Source of the DNA: Clostridia bacterium
Lineage (GTDB): Bacteria > Bacillota > Clostridia > Oscillospirales > CAG-272
DNA length: 33,088 bases
Assembly: GCA_017455185.1 (NCBI GenBank)
Contig: JAFTBN010000080.1
Span: 1-33,088 of the forward strand
Direction: 5' to 3'
Made by a program: the position numbers and the translations under genes. The notes beneath the pieces are model-generated. The model saw nothing but the letters and a program-made list of their open reading frames with translations, ran no database searches and was not told where the DNA came from. This document shows, one piece after another, positions 25,307 through 33,088 of this stretch (its first letter is position 1; each line of letters starts with the position of its first letter).

Positions 25307-25558
25307 CATGACAAGAGCTCTCCTGCCTGACACGTTTTGGACGGTCGGCCGAAGAGCTCGTTTCTTATGGCTATTATTTCAAAACGGCCAAAAGGGGCAC
25401 GAGGGGATGGAGGAAAGGTGGGTCTCCTCTTTTCAAGGGCTTGTGTCGGAGTCCCGATGGTCCCGACCGGCCTCACTCTTTCTGAGTCGTCCGACTCTTC
25501 AAGTTGCCCGGTCCCCAGAGGCTTTTGCCAAAAAGGTAAAGATAGGGAAAATTTGTAG
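25307..25558. other. non-coding stretch, content not recognised
   Basis: About 250 bases between the SNF2 terminator and the next promoter. It holds several short hairpins (for example GAGTC-GTCC-GACTC at 25484-25497) and repeated GAGCTC. I see no ribosome site with a convincing reading frame and no known riboswitch core. A decayed gene or a small RNA is possible. Confidence 0.4.
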
Positions 25559-25585
25559 CCAAACAGGCCTTCCGTTTGGTATAAT
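25559..25585 (+). promoter_or_regulatory. promoter region with palindrome before the DUF3592-like gene
   Basis: TATAAT at 25580-25585. Immediately upstream CCAAAC (25559-25564) and GTTTGG (25574-25579) form an inverted repeat around AGGCCTTCC. It fills the space where the -35 and spacer should be. There is no good -35, so an activator or repressor may bind the palindrome. Confidence 0.5.
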
Positions 25586-25627
25586 GGGGACAGTCCGAAA
25601 GACAGACAGAAAAAGGAAGGTATCCAT

Positions 25628-25945
25628 ATGTGGCCTTATTTTTTATTTGGTGCAGTTGTCGCATTGATCATAGGTTATATCGTGTACACGTTCATCCGCA
25701 ACAACAAGATCCGTCGGGACGGTGTCGAAGTGGAGGCGGTCGTGTCAAGAATCGAAGAGGAACAGACGATCTCCTCCGAGGATGGCGTGGAATACAAACA
25801 TACGCATTATGTGACTTACCAAAATCCCAACGGGGAGACCGTGGAAGCCAGATTGGATCATGCTCCGGGCCGCACGCGTGTAGGCGATACAGTCCGTATC
25901 CGATACCTGCCCGAAAAGCCCAATTTTGCGGTTTTGGTCAAGTGA
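25628..25945 (+). CDS. small membrane protein, DUF3592-like
   Basis: 105 residues. One N-terminal membrane helix (WPYFLFGAVVALIIGYIVYT) is followed by a soluble beta domain. Its pattern, VEAVVSRIEEE, HYVTYQNPNGETVEARLDH and GDTVRIRYLPEKPNFA, matches DUF3592-type domains as I remember them. AAGGAAGG precedes the ATG. The soluble part should face outside if the short N-terminus is cytoplasmic, or inside in the reverse orientation. No biochemical role is known to me. Confidence 0.75.
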   Translation: MWPYFLFGAVVALIIGYIVYTFIRNNKIRRDGVEVEAVVSRIEEEQTISSEDGVEYKHTHYVTYQNPNGETVEARLDHAPGRTRVGDTVRIRYLPEKPNFAVLVK

Positions 25946-26066
25946 ACGCGGCACGGACGCCGTTTTTTACCCGAAAGGTCTTCTCTTTTTGAAGCGGAAT
26001 TCATCTTCTATCTGTATAATACAATACAGTATTTGACGTTCAAATGACCATCTCTTTCTTTTTTCG

Positions 26067-26095
26067 TTGACACCCGAAGTGGTTTTTGCTATAAT
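26067..26095 (+). promoter_or_regulatory. consensus promoter of the polytopic membrane-protein gene
   Basis: TTGACA (26067-26072), 17 bases, TATAAT (26090-26095), with the ATG at 26126. Confidence 0.85.
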
Positions 26096-26125
26096 CCACC
26101 TATCTTGTGAAAGGAGAACCGGCCG

Positions 26126-27079
26126 ATGAAAAAAATAATCCACTGGATCGGCATGCACCCGTTCTGGGCTGCCATGCTGTCTGCTGTCCTGCTCGCGTCC
26201 GACCTGGTTCTCTGGATCACCGTCATTGAAGGAAAACTCGAATCGCGCCCGGCTATCTATTTCCTGATTCCCGGCTCGGTTCTGCTCGCGCTCTATATTC
26301 TGATCGTCGTTCTCTCCTTTATTTTCAGCGGAACCATCGACCTTTTGCTCAACAACCTGTCAAAGAAAAGCAGGCAGGCCTCCCGTCTGATCAAGGACCA
26401 AGGCTACCGCACGATCCTGGGCGGATATCTTTCCCTGATCGGGAACGTGTTCATGGTTCTGCTCCGTTTCTCCTCCTGGCTGATTTTCAACTCGGTCTGG
26501 TCGGCCGTTCTTTCCTTTTATTATCTGATCTTCGGGGCGGCGAAAGTCCGCCTTCTCTTCCGGCTGATCAAGACGCGGAGCATTTCAGACCCTGCTGCCC
26601 GGGAGCGGATTGAATGGAGAAAGGTCTTCAACAGCGGTTTCATCATGCTTCTTCTCAGTCTGGTCTTCCTTTTTATTATGGGGATGACCACCCGTCATAT
26701 GCGGGATACCACCGACCTTGGCTTTTACGTGCTGTTCCTGGCCGTCTTCGATCTGATTTACATCGTCTCCGCCTTCGTCAATCTGATCCAGAGCCGCAAA
26801 TTGCATTCCCCGGCCCTTTCAGCCTACCGTCTGTTCTCCCTGGCCGGGGCCTTGGTCGCTCTGTTTTCCCTGCAATACAACCTGTTTGTCGTCTTTCGTT
26901 TTTTGAACGACACCGAACAGCTTTTCAGTTACATTCTGGGAGCCACCATCACACTGTTTATGATTGTCTCAGGCCTGTACCTCATTTTGCGCGGAGGCAC
27001 CAACCTCAAACGCGCCAAGCGCTCCTGCGCCAGTCAGACCGGTGACGATTCCGGCCCGGACCGTCCGGCCGGACTGTGA
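26126..27079 (+). CDS. polytopic membrane protein of unknown function
   Basis: 317 residues with about eight hydrophobic helices: near 14-34, 44-67, 97-117, 120-140, 170-188, 198-218, 232-252 and 265-287. They are separated by short basic loops, and an amphipathic segment (LLNNLSKKSRQASRLIKDQG) lies between the second and third. The C-terminal tail is polar. No transport or enzyme motif is visible. AAGGAG lies 10 bases before the ATG. The gene is monocistronic, with its own promoter and a strong terminator. Confidence 0.8.
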   Translation: MKKIIHWIGMHPFWAAMLSAVLLASDLVLWITVIEGKLESRPAIYFLIPGSVLLALYILIVVLSFIFSGTIDLLLNNLSKKSRQASRLIKDQGYRTILGGYLSLIGNVFMVLLRFSSWLIFNSVWSAVLSFYYLIFGAAKVRLLFRLIKTRSISDPAARERIEWRKVFNSGFIMLLLSLVFLFIMGMTTRHMRDTTDLGFYVLFLAVFDLIYIVSAFVNLIQSRKLHSPALSAYRLFSLAGALVALFSLQYNLFVVFRFLNDTEQLFSYILGATITLFMIVSGLYLILRGGTNLKRAKRSCASQTGDDSGPDRPAGL

Positions 27080-27100
27080 TTTTCAAGCAATCGAACCCCA

Positions 27101-27150
27101 AACAAACGAGGCATCCGGCCCTATGGCCGGATGCCTCGTTTGTTGTTTTC
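27101..27150. terminator. bidirectional terminator
   Basis: A perfect 20-base stem (27101-27120 with 27125-27144) closes a CTAT loop, followed by a T-rich run. It lies between the convergent genes ending at 27079 and 27164. Confidence 0.92.
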
Positions 27151-27163
27151 AGGAAGAGCTGAA

Positions 27164-28252
27164 CTATTCCCCGTTTTTCTTTTCGTCCCGGTATTCCCGG
27201 ATGAGCGCACGCAAACTGTCCAGGAGCAGTTTTCTTCTCTGCCCTTCAAGGCGGAAAAATGCGCCCGGAAGCGTGATGCCTTTCGCATACAGATTGAGCA
27301 GCGTTTTGGCGTCCGAGGAATTCAGGATCTCGAACACCGCATCCACAAAATCCTGTCGTTCGTTTCGGTCCATCTGCGCCAGCCAGCGTTTCATGGCGGA
27401 TTCAAACTGAAGGCTCTGTTCGCTCCGGCCCTCGGCCCGGACAAACGACGCGCCCCGTACTTCCCAGGAAAAGCCGTCATGCTGAAGCAGCCCTTTGGCG
27501 TCGGACCGGACCACCGCCTTCTCTCCTCCCTGCCAGAAAAACGCCCCCACCACCGAGGACTCGGGCATAACGGTCCGTAAATGTGGCTTCATCTCTTCGT
27601 ACCGGGGGCTGCTGATGAACGATTCTTCAAATCCAGGGCCGTCCAGATTGTAAATGCGCTTGATTCTCTGCCGGACCGCATCGGAGGCGCATACGCCGGC
27701 ATACACCGCCAGGTTCCCTCCTTTGCTGTGTCCGCCGAGCAAAAGAGTCCCGGCTGTATCCTGCGCCACCCGTTCGAGATACGAAACCGACTCCAGCTGA
27801 GCCGGAACCGGCGGAAAGCAGGCCATATCGCAATCCTCCCTCCAGCCGACCAGTGTGTCGTCCGTGCCGCGGAAGGAAACATAATGCAGTTTTTCCCCGA
27901 TGGTGAACGTAACGGCGCAGAACTGCTTTCGCTCTGCCTCGTCCAGTTTGTTCTCGTATGCACAAACCCCGAGCCCGGCAAACCGGGGCGCCCGGGCGCA
28001 GGCCGAAAACAGTTCCACGATTCCGTCGGGTACCAGCAGTCCCAGTTTGACGTCCTCTTTGCGGTGGACCTTGAAAAAAGCCTTCTCCGCCTCGGAAAGC
28101 GGGACAAAGCCGTCCTTCGCCCGGGCCGGAACAATCCGGGAAAAGTCGATAAAGGCCAGTTCTGCCAGAATCAGGGCGTCCACCTCGTTGAAAGCGGACT
28201 GCCTGAAGGACAAGTCGCCTCTCCATTTTACGTAATCAAACAGATGATCCAT
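27164..28252 (-). CDS. Mbeg1-like (DUF2974) alpha/beta hydrolase
   Basis: 362 residues. The N-terminus FDYVKWRGDLSFRQSAFNEVD and the segment VSFRGTDDTLVGWREDCDM (125-143) are the lipase-3-like signature of this family. The nucleophile elbow is GGHSKGGN with Ser176 (GHSKG 174-178). NLDGPGFEESF follows at the usual spacing. It is predicted to hydrolyse an ester or lipid in the cytoplasm; no signal peptide is present and the substrate is unknown. GAGGG lies 7 bases before the ATG. It starts 10 bases after the heparinase-like gene and is the last gene of the thrS transcript. Confidence 0.85.
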   Translation of the reverse strand: MDHLFDYVKWRGDLSFRQSAFNEVDALILAELAFIDFSRIVPARAKDGFVPLSEAEKAFFKVHRKEDVKLGLLVPDGIVELFSACARAPRFAGLGVCAYENKLDEAERKQFCAVTFTIGEKLHYVSFRGTDDTLVGWREDCDMACFPPVPAQLESVSYLERVAQDTAGTLLLGGHSKGGNLAVYAGVCASDAVRQRIKRIYNLDGPGFEESFISSPRYEEMKPHLRTVMPESSVVGAFFWQGGEKAVVRSDAKGLLQHDGFSWEVRGASFVRAEGRSEQSLQFESAMKRWLAQMDRNERQDFVDAVFEILNSSDAKTLLNLYAKGITLPGAFFRLEGQRRKLLLDSLRALIREYRDEKKNGE

Positions 28253-28262
28253 TTCGTTTCCC

Positions 28263-30344
28263 TCAGAGTTTCAATGTGGCATTTCCCTTGCTGAACGCGT
28301 CGTACAGAACCTTGCCGTCCCGACGCAGATAGCTTCCGTTGATCATATGAACGTAGGTGCGCATCCCGATTTTCTGACGAATCAGAAGATACGCGTCGGT
28401 CTCGAATCCGAGCAGCGTATGATTGGAATTGAGGTGCATCATACGGCCGTCCGCGCGAAGGTTGAAGACTGCCTCCACCGTCGAGGAAGGCAATTCGACC
28501 CGAACGCCGCATACGTCCTTTTCCCGGATGCTCTCGGTTTTGCATTCCCTGCCCAGTTTGAGCACATGCCAGAAACGCAGGCAGGGATCATTTTCAGCCG
28601 GCGTAAAATCCTGCTTTATATAAGGAAGCGGTTTGTGTTCCGGCAGATGAGGCAGAGGAGCTTGCAACAGGGTGGTGCAAACCGGCCGTTCCGAGTGTGT
28701 CGTCAGGGTTATCCCGGAGGTTCCGTTTTCGATTCTCAGTTTTCCCTTTTCCGTTTCCCACGCCTCACCGTTGTAATGCAGAAGGAATGAAACCGGCTCG
28801 GGTTTGTACAGCCGGACTTCGTCCAGAATCAGAAAACAGTCCCGGCTCACCTTGATGAAATTCCGGTAAGCTCGGTTGCAATGGTGCGCCATCGGGCCAG
28901 CAAGATCCGCGCGGGTGTATTCAAACTGCGTTCCGTACCGGACATAATCCTCAATCCTCCCCGGAAATTTGCTTCCGTGATACAGCGTGTCCGCCGTCTG
29001 TCCCTCTCCGCCCATCAGAAGCGTATTGTGCGCGATGCTCTTTGTAAAATAGGACCGATACTCGGGCAGACTATACGGGCAGGTTCCGGAATCCGTCAGA
29101 AGAGGCTGCCCTTTGTCATACAGGACAAAGGAACCGGCATCCTCGTGCGCATGGTTCCAGGTAAACCCGCACCGGATGGCATAAAGGGTCGCGTTGTTCT
29201 TCCAGCTGTCCCGACTGACGAGAATCCCGCTCTGCCCGAAAAGATGGGACAGGGGAAGACCCTCAAAGGACCCGCGGCGCTTCCATTCTTCCTCGTGCAA
29301 AAGGCCGAAGAAATCCGAGGCTGGTGCCATGGTGGAAAGATACGCATACACGGCGGGAGTCCCGCATCCCAGAAGGGCGAGGTAGCGGCACAGCATGGTG
29401 CAGTTCGCCTCATAGGAACTGTCCCCGAAATCGAGGAACCGCACCCCCTCCCCGGTCGGGTAAGCCTGAAGAAGGAGCGCGTCGGCGCATTGGACAAAGA
29501 ATTTGTTTCTGCGCCGCAGAACCCGGTTGCGGCCGAAGCGCCGCTCGTACAGATACAGATACCGGAGCAGTTCGCTCAGACCGTAATGAAAATAGACGAC
29601 GCTCTCGTAAAACAGACCGTCCCCGTCAAAATTCCGGACCTTGTTCAGAAGCGGATTGCCCCCGTAGACAAGGAAGCCGTCGAGCGCTTTGTTGATGGCT
29701 CCGAATGCCGCGCGAACCTCCTTTTCGGGCAAGCGGTCCGAAACAGGAAGAAGAGCGCAGCCGCAAAGGGCTATGCAGACCGCCCACCAGTTGTGCCCCA
29801 TGGAATCCAGGGCGTGGATCCGGGTCTGCGGGTCAATCCAGTCAGTCAGCAGCGCCCGGATGCCTTTTTCCCAAAGGGCTTTTGTGATGATTTCCTTTTC
29901 CTCATCGTTCAGGACGTCGAAAAGCGCGTCGTACCCTCTCGCGACCCCCAGCGCGATGCGGGTGGTGGAGAGTTCGGAATGCCAGGGCGTGACCCGGTCC
30001 TTGTTGGACGGACCGGTCCATACGTCAAAAGCACAGACGTGAAGCAAAAGCTCCTTTGCCCTTTTCGCGCAATCCAGATCCCGGTCCAGCAGAAAAGCCG
30101 GAAGAAAAACGCCGAGCAGGCGGTCCATCTGAGCTCCCACTTCGTAATACCGGCCGTGCTGGGAATAGACCGAATCGGCGTATTCCTGCGTCAGGAACTC
30201 CTCTGTCAGAAAATCCGCCTTTTTGTCCCGGAATGCATAAAGGCGTGCCGCGAAAGACGAATCTTTCGCAGCACGCAGCTTCATTGTTTCCAGTTCAGAC
30301 GGAGTCGCATCCATAAAGGGGTGCGCTGGTGTCGGTTTGAACAT
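28263..30344 (-). CDS. heparinase II/III-family protein, cytoplasmic polysaccharide lyase-like
   Basis: 693 residues. The N-terminal part (to about 330) is the helical toroid typical of these lyases: DSMGHNWWAVCIALCGCALL, YESVVYFHYGLSELLRYLYLY. The C-terminal part is the beta-sandwich heparinase II/III domain, with WNHAHEDAGSFVLYDKGQPL (catalytic-type histidines) and YRSYFTKSIAHNTLLM. There is no signal peptide, so it should act inside the cell on imported uronic-acid oligosaccharides. The ATG lies two bases after the thrS stop with only a weak GAGAAG upstream, so translation is probably coupled to thrS. A lyase tied to a synthetase gene is an odd pairing. Confidence 0.88.
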   Translation of the reverse strand: MFKPTPAHPFMDATPSELETMKLRAAKDSSFAARLYAFRDKKADFLTEEFLTQEYADSVYSQHGRYYEVGAQMDRLLGVFLPAFLLDRDLDCAKRAKELLLHVCAFDVWTGPSNKDRVTPWHSELSTTRIALGVARGYDALFDVLNDEEKEIITKALWEKGIRALLTDWIDPQTRIHALDSMGHNWWAVCIALCGCALLPVSDRLPEKEVRAAFGAINKALDGFLVYGGNPLLNKVRNFDGDGLFYESVVYFHYGLSELLRYLYLYERRFGRNRVLRRRNKFFVQCADALLLQAYPTGEGVRFLDFGDSSYEANCTMLCRYLALLGCGTPAVYAYLSTMAPASDFFGLLHEEEWKRRGSFEGLPLSHLFGQSGILVSRDSWKNNATLYAIRCGFTWNHAHEDAGSFVLYDKGQPLLTDSGTCPYSLPEYRSYFTKSIAHNTLLMGGEGQTADTLYHGSKFPGRIEDYVRYGTQFEYTRADLAGPMAHHCNRAYRNFIKVSRDCFLILDEVRLYKPEPVSFLLHYNGEAWETEKGKLRIENGTSGITLTTHSERPVCTTLLQAPLPHLPEHKPLPYIKQDFTPAENDPCLRFWHVLKLGRECKTESIREKDVCGVRVELPSSTVEAVFNLRADGRMMHLNSNHTLLGFETDAYLLIRQKIGMRTYVHMINGSYLRRDGKVLYDAFSKGNATLKL

Positions 30345-30346
30345 GA

Positions 30347-32293
30347 TTATCTTCTCTTTTCGCGAATTTCCTTCAGGATCATATCCAGGAACGAGTCAAG
30401 ATCCATCGTCTCGGTCTTGCCCGTCTTCCGGTCACGGACCGCCAGGGTCTTCTCCTGCATTTCCTTGTCGCCCAGAACCAGCATGTAAGGAACCTTTTCC
30501 ATCTGTGCCTGACGGATCTTGTACCCAATGGTCTCGTTCCGGTCATCCAGTTCGGCGCGGATGCCGCAGTCGAAGAGCTTTGCGCCGATCTGACGTCCGT
30601 ATTCCACATGCTCGCCGCCTATGGTCAGGATCTTCACCTGAACGGGTGAAATCCAGGTCGGAAGAGCGCCTGCATACTTTTCCAGCATATAGGCCAGCGT
30701 TCTTTCATAGCAGCCCAGGGACGTACGGTGAATGATGTACGGATATTTGATCTGTCCGTCGCTGTCCACATAGGTCATACCGTAGCGTTTGGCCAGAAGC
30801 AGGTCGATCTGAATGGTGACCAGAGTGTCTTCCTTGCCGTAAACGTTCTTGTACTGCACGTCGAGTTTCGGGCCGTAGAAGGCAGCCTCGTCGATGCCGA
30901 TGGTGTACTTGACGCCCAGGTCGTCCAGAATCTTGCCCATCAGGGTCTGCGCTTCATCCCACTGCTCGGGCGTACCCTCGTATTTGTTCTTCGGATTGGC
31001 GGGATCCCACTGGGAGAAACGGAAGGTGCAGTCTTCCAGAAGACCGACGGTTCCGAGCGCGTATTTCATCAGGTCGAGCGCGCCCTTGAATTCCTGTTCG
31101 AGCTGTTCGGGCCGCAGGATGATGTGTCCTTCGGAAATGGTGAACTGTCTGACGCGGATCAGCCCGTGCATCTCGCCCGAATCCTCGTTGCGGAAGAGCG
31201 TCGAAGTCTCGCCCAGGCGCATCGGCAGATCCCGGTAGGACCGCTTTTTGTTCAGGAAGACCTGATACTGGAACGGGCAGGTCATCGGACGCAACGCAAA
31301 GACTTCCTTGGTCTCGTCGTCCGGGTCGCCGATGATGAACATGCCGTCGCGGTAATGATCCCAGTGACCGGAAACCTTGTACAGATCTCTTTTTGCCATC
31401 AGCGGCGTCTTGGTCAGCTGATACCCTGCCGCCTGCTCGTAGTCCTCCACCCATCTCTGGAGCAGCTGAACCGTACGCGCTCCCTTGGGAAGCAGGATGG
31501 GCAAACCCTGGCCGATGTAATCCACGGTCGTGAAATATTCCAGTTCGCGGCCGATCTTGTTGTGGTCGCGCTTCTTGATGTCTTCCTGACGGGCCTTGTA
31601 ATCCGCCAGCATTTCCTTGTTCGGGAACGAAACGCCGTAAACGCGCTGCAGCTGCTTGTTCTTCTGATCGCCTTTCCAGTATGCGCCCGTGCACTGCGTC
31701 AGGGCAAAGGCCTTGACCATGCCGGTCGAATGCAGGTGGGGTCCCACGCAAAGATCGACGTATTCTCCCTGCCGGTAGAAGGAGATGGTCTCCCCTTCGG
31801 GCAGTTCCCGGATCAGTTCCACCTTGTAAGGCTCCCCGCGCTCCTCCATAAGAGCCAGGGCCTCTTCTCTGCCCAGTTCAAACCGCTCGATGATCAGATT
31901 CTCCTTGACGATCTTTTTCATCTCGGCTTCGATGGCCGCAAGGTCATCCGGAGAAAAGGCTTTCTCACAGTCAAAATCGTAATAGTATCCGTTCTCAATC
32001 GCCGGCCCGATGGTCAGTTTGCATCCGGGATACAGACGCTTCACCGCCTGCGCCATCACATGCGAGGTGGTGTGCCAGAACACATGGCGTCCGTCGGGGT
32101 GATCGAAAGTCAAAAGTTCCACGTTGGCGTCCCGGTCCAGTTCAAAGGTCAGGTCCTTCATTTCTCCGTCCACTTTGGCGGCCAGCACGTCCTTGGAAAT
32201 CAGACCGGCCTCCTTGGCCAGTTCAAACACGGATTTTTTATCCTCGGACTGCAGCGAACCTGCAATCGTTCCGATAAAATGAATTTCAAACAT
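30347..32293 (-). CDS. thrS: threonyl-tRNA synthetase
   Basis: Charges tRNA-Thr and edits Ser. About 648 residues. In order: N-terminal TGS domain (MFEIHFIG to about 62), editing domain with HTTSHVMAQAV and CVGPHLHSTG, class II catalytic core with motif 2 GETSTLFRNEDSGEMHGL then RVRQFTISEGH, and motif 3 region HRTSLGCYERTLAYMLEKYA. The C-terminal anticodon-binding domain includes VQVKILTIGGEHVEYG. The start is the ATG at 32293, with AAGGAGG about 9 bases upstream; the longer frame to 32371 runs into the T-box leader and is not translated. Controlled by the T-box at 32318-32505. The downstream heparinase-like gene begins two bases after the stop. Confidence 0.97.
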   Translation of the reverse strand: MFEIHFIGTIAGSLQSEDKKSVFELAKEAGLISKDVLAAKVDGEMKDLTFELDRDANVELLTFDHPDGRHVFWHTTSHVMAQAVKRLYPGCKLTIGPAIENGYYYDFDCEKAFSPDDLAAIEAEMKKIVKENLIIERFELGREEALALMEERGEPYKVELIRELPEGETISFYRQGEYVDLCVGPHLHSTGMVKAFALTQCTGAYWKGDQKNKQLQRVYGVSFPNKEMLADYKARQEDIKKRDHNKIGRELEYFTTVDYIGQGLPILLPKGARTVQLLQRWVEDYEQAAGYQLTKTPLMAKRDLYKVSGHWDHYRDGMFIIGDPDDETKEVFALRPMTCPFQYQVFLNKKRSYRDLPMRLGETSTLFRNEDSGEMHGLIRVRQFTISEGHIILRPEQLEQEFKGALDLMKYALGTVGLLEDCTFRFSQWDPANPKNKYEGTPEQWDEAQTLMGKILDDLGVKYTIGIDEAAFYGPKLDVQYKNVYGKEDTLVTIQIDLLLAKRYGMTYVDSDGQIKYPYIIHRTSLGCYERTLAYMLEKYAGALPTWISPVQVKILTIGGEHVEYGRQIGAKLFDCGIRAELDDRNETIGYKIRQAQMEKVPYMLVLGDKEMQEKTLAVRDRKTGKTETMDLDSFLDMILKEIREKRR

Positions 32294-32317
32294 ATCTTCT
32301 TCCTCCTTATTATAAAC

Positions 32318-32505
32318 AAAACAAAAACGGCAGGTATCACTACCTGCCGGGGTGCATTTGCACGGTTCCACCCGATCGTTTCACTTCGTTGCCTTTATTC
32401 AGAATACAAGCCAGTGGTACCGATTGACGTCTGCCCGGGAACTTTCAGCCAAGGTTCCCTCTCTGTTGAGCCGATGGGTCAACCGACGTGTCTGTCAGGT
32501 TTTTG
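32318..32505 (-). promoter_or_regulatory. T-box riboswitch, threonine type, before thrS
   Basis: The minus strand has the T-box GGGTGGAACCGTG (32373-32361), whose UGGAAC bulge pairs with the uncharged tRNA end. It also has stem I features: AGAGAG, the hairpin GGGAACC...GGTTCCC-type pairing at 32437-32459, and a specifier ACC (Thr) at 32418-32416 in GGTACCACTGG. A terminator stem follows: CGGCAGGTA with TACCTGCCG around GTGA, then TTTTTG (32318-32349). Low charged tRNA-Thr favours the antiterminator and read-through into thrS. The leader starts right at the stop of the mgsA-like gene, so it attenuates read-through from that gene. No separate promoter is obvious. Confidence 0.92.
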
Positions 32506-32509
32506 TCCC

Positions 32510-32944
32510 TCAATTGGACGAGGAGGCTTTGGAACGGGGATTGATGTACTCTCTCCAGTCCAGGTCTCCGTTGCCGAGCGCGGTAATCAGGACTTCCGCC
32601 GTTGCGATGTTGGTCGCAACCGGGATGTTGTATAAATCGCACAGACGAAGCAGTTCGTATTCGTTTTCATACTCCGTCAGACTGATTCTCGTCTTGGGAT
32701 TGGTATCCCGGAAATAGAGCAAAACGTCAATTTCGTTGTACGCCACACGGGAAGCAATCTGCTGATTTCCTCCCTGCAGTCCGGGCAGAAAACTCTCGAT
32801 TTCCAGACCGGTCGCATCCGAAATGTATTTCGCCGTGATACTGGTTGCACACAGGGAATGCCTGCTCAGAATGCCGCAATACGCGATGCAAAACTGTGCC
32901 ATCAATTCTTTTTTGGTATCATGTGCAATAATCGCAATCTGCAT
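32510..32944 (-). CDS. mgsA: methylglyoxal-synthase-like protein, catalytic residues altered
   Basis: 144 residues with the MGS fold: MQIAIIAHDTKKELM, ATGLEIESFLPG, GLQGGNQQIASRVAYNEIDV, LLRLCDLYNIPVATNIATAE. MgsA normally turns dihydroxyacetone phosphate into methylglyoxal. Here the catalytic-base Asp of the G-G-D-Q-Q motif (Asp71 of E. coli, from memory) is Asn60. The phosphate loop A-T-G-T-T-G reads A-T-S-I-T-A. The P-H-x-P-D segment with the active-site His and Asp is replaced by NPKTRISLTEYENE. It may therefore not make methylglyoxal and could be a ligand-binding relative. A group II intron ends five bases before its ATG, so its ribosome site lies in the intron or in an exon beyond the window. 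The T-box leader follows directly. Confidence 0.8.
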   Translation of the reverse strand: MQIAIIAHDTKKELMAQFCIAYCGILSRHSLCATSITAKYISDATGLEIESFLPGLQGGNQQIASRVAYNEIDVLLYFRDTNPKTRISLTEYENEYELLRLCDLYNIPVATNIATAEVLITALGNGDLDWREYINPRSKASSSN

Positions 32945-32949
32945 AGCCA

Positions 32950-33088
32950 GTCGAGTAGACCTTCTCGACCTTTCACCCCCTCATATTTTGTTTGATGTGA
33001 GGAGATTTGGTCTTACAGCCCCTCACGGAACCCATCGTGCCCTATTAAGGCAATAGGCTCTTCAGTAAATCATTTGCAAGCTCAGTAC
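32950..33088 (-). mobile_element. 3' end of a second group II intron (continues past the window)
   Basis: Domain V on the minus strand is 33 bases (33060-33028), starting GAGCC with the normal AGC triad and ending ATGGGTTC. Then comes C plus GTGAGGGGC, and a long domain VI hairpin (GACC with GGTC, CTCCTCA with TGAGGGG) ending TCTACTCGAC at 32950. The branch-type A is again seven bases from the end. The last ten bases and the GTTC-x-GTGAGGGGC junction match the intron at 14085-15116, but the domain V bodies differ, so the two are related rather than recent copies. The 28 bases before domain V end in TGA in one frame and could be the tail of the intron protein. The intact triad suggests an active element. 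Confidence 0.75.

Noticed and set aside
25308..25667. 119-codon frame after the SNF2 terminator
   Set aside because: It starts at the base of the terminator, overlaps the next gene's promoter and start, and has no coding character.

Overview
The window looks like a chromosomal segment of a low-GC-lineage Gram-positive anaerobe (Bacillota, probably a gut clostridial or erysipelotrichial relative). The evidence is strong AGGAGG-type ribosome sites, consensus TTGACA-17-TATAAT promoters, a T-box on thrS, a long clostridial-type prs, and a DNA polymerase I without proofreading residues. The exact genus cannot be read from the sequence. Housekeeping genes are fairly GC-rich. The accessory stretches (1-950, about 11700-14080, parts of 20500-22000) are visibly AT-richer.

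Layout. 1-1560: a minus-strand module of a TetR-type regulator, a short secreted peptide and a lipoprotein, with a palindrome on the peptide promoter. 1584-4292: a large secreted, membrane-anchored DUF5722-like protein, divergent from a rhamnose locus. 4456-6859: L-rhamnose isomerase, broken by a one-base frameshift, followed by a coupled ferredoxin-domain aldo/keto reductase. 6956-11615: prs, rhaB (rhamnulokinase), a stand-alone acyl carrier protein and guaB. 11711-13386: an intact IS30-family element with perfect 33-bp ends. 13464-15116: debris of another element, an AT-rich membrane-protein gene, and an internally deleted group II intron in that gene's 5' leader. 15544-20285: radA, polA and a short-chain dehydrogenase. 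20571-25193: a two-gene unit of an unrecognised 499-residue protein and a SNF2-family ATPase. 25628-27079: two membrane-protein genes. 27164-32944 (minus): a methylglyoxal-synthase-like gene, a T-box leader, thrS, a heparinase II/III-like gene and an Mbeg1/DUF2974-like hydrolase. 32950-33088: the 3' end of a second group II intron.

How the genes fit together. RhaA and RhaB are the first two enzymes of rhamnose breakdown; rhaD and a transporter are not in the window, and rhaA is disrupted as written. prs and guaB supply nucleotide precursors. radA and polA serve DNA repair.

The most unusual structure concerns the two group II introns. Both end 5-7 nt before the AUG of a gene. For the complete example the promoter, 5' exon, intron ends, bulged-A domain VI and EBS1 loop can all be recognised. 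Splicing would join a GAGG Shine-Dalgarno core in the 5' exon to the start codon, and the presumed EBS1 loop contains CCUC, which resembles an anti-Shine-Dalgarno sequence. This suggests an intron lineage that inserts at ribosome-binding sites and makes translation depend on splicing. A second notable point is that the methylglyoxal-synthase-like protein behind the second intron lacks the family's catalytic residues.
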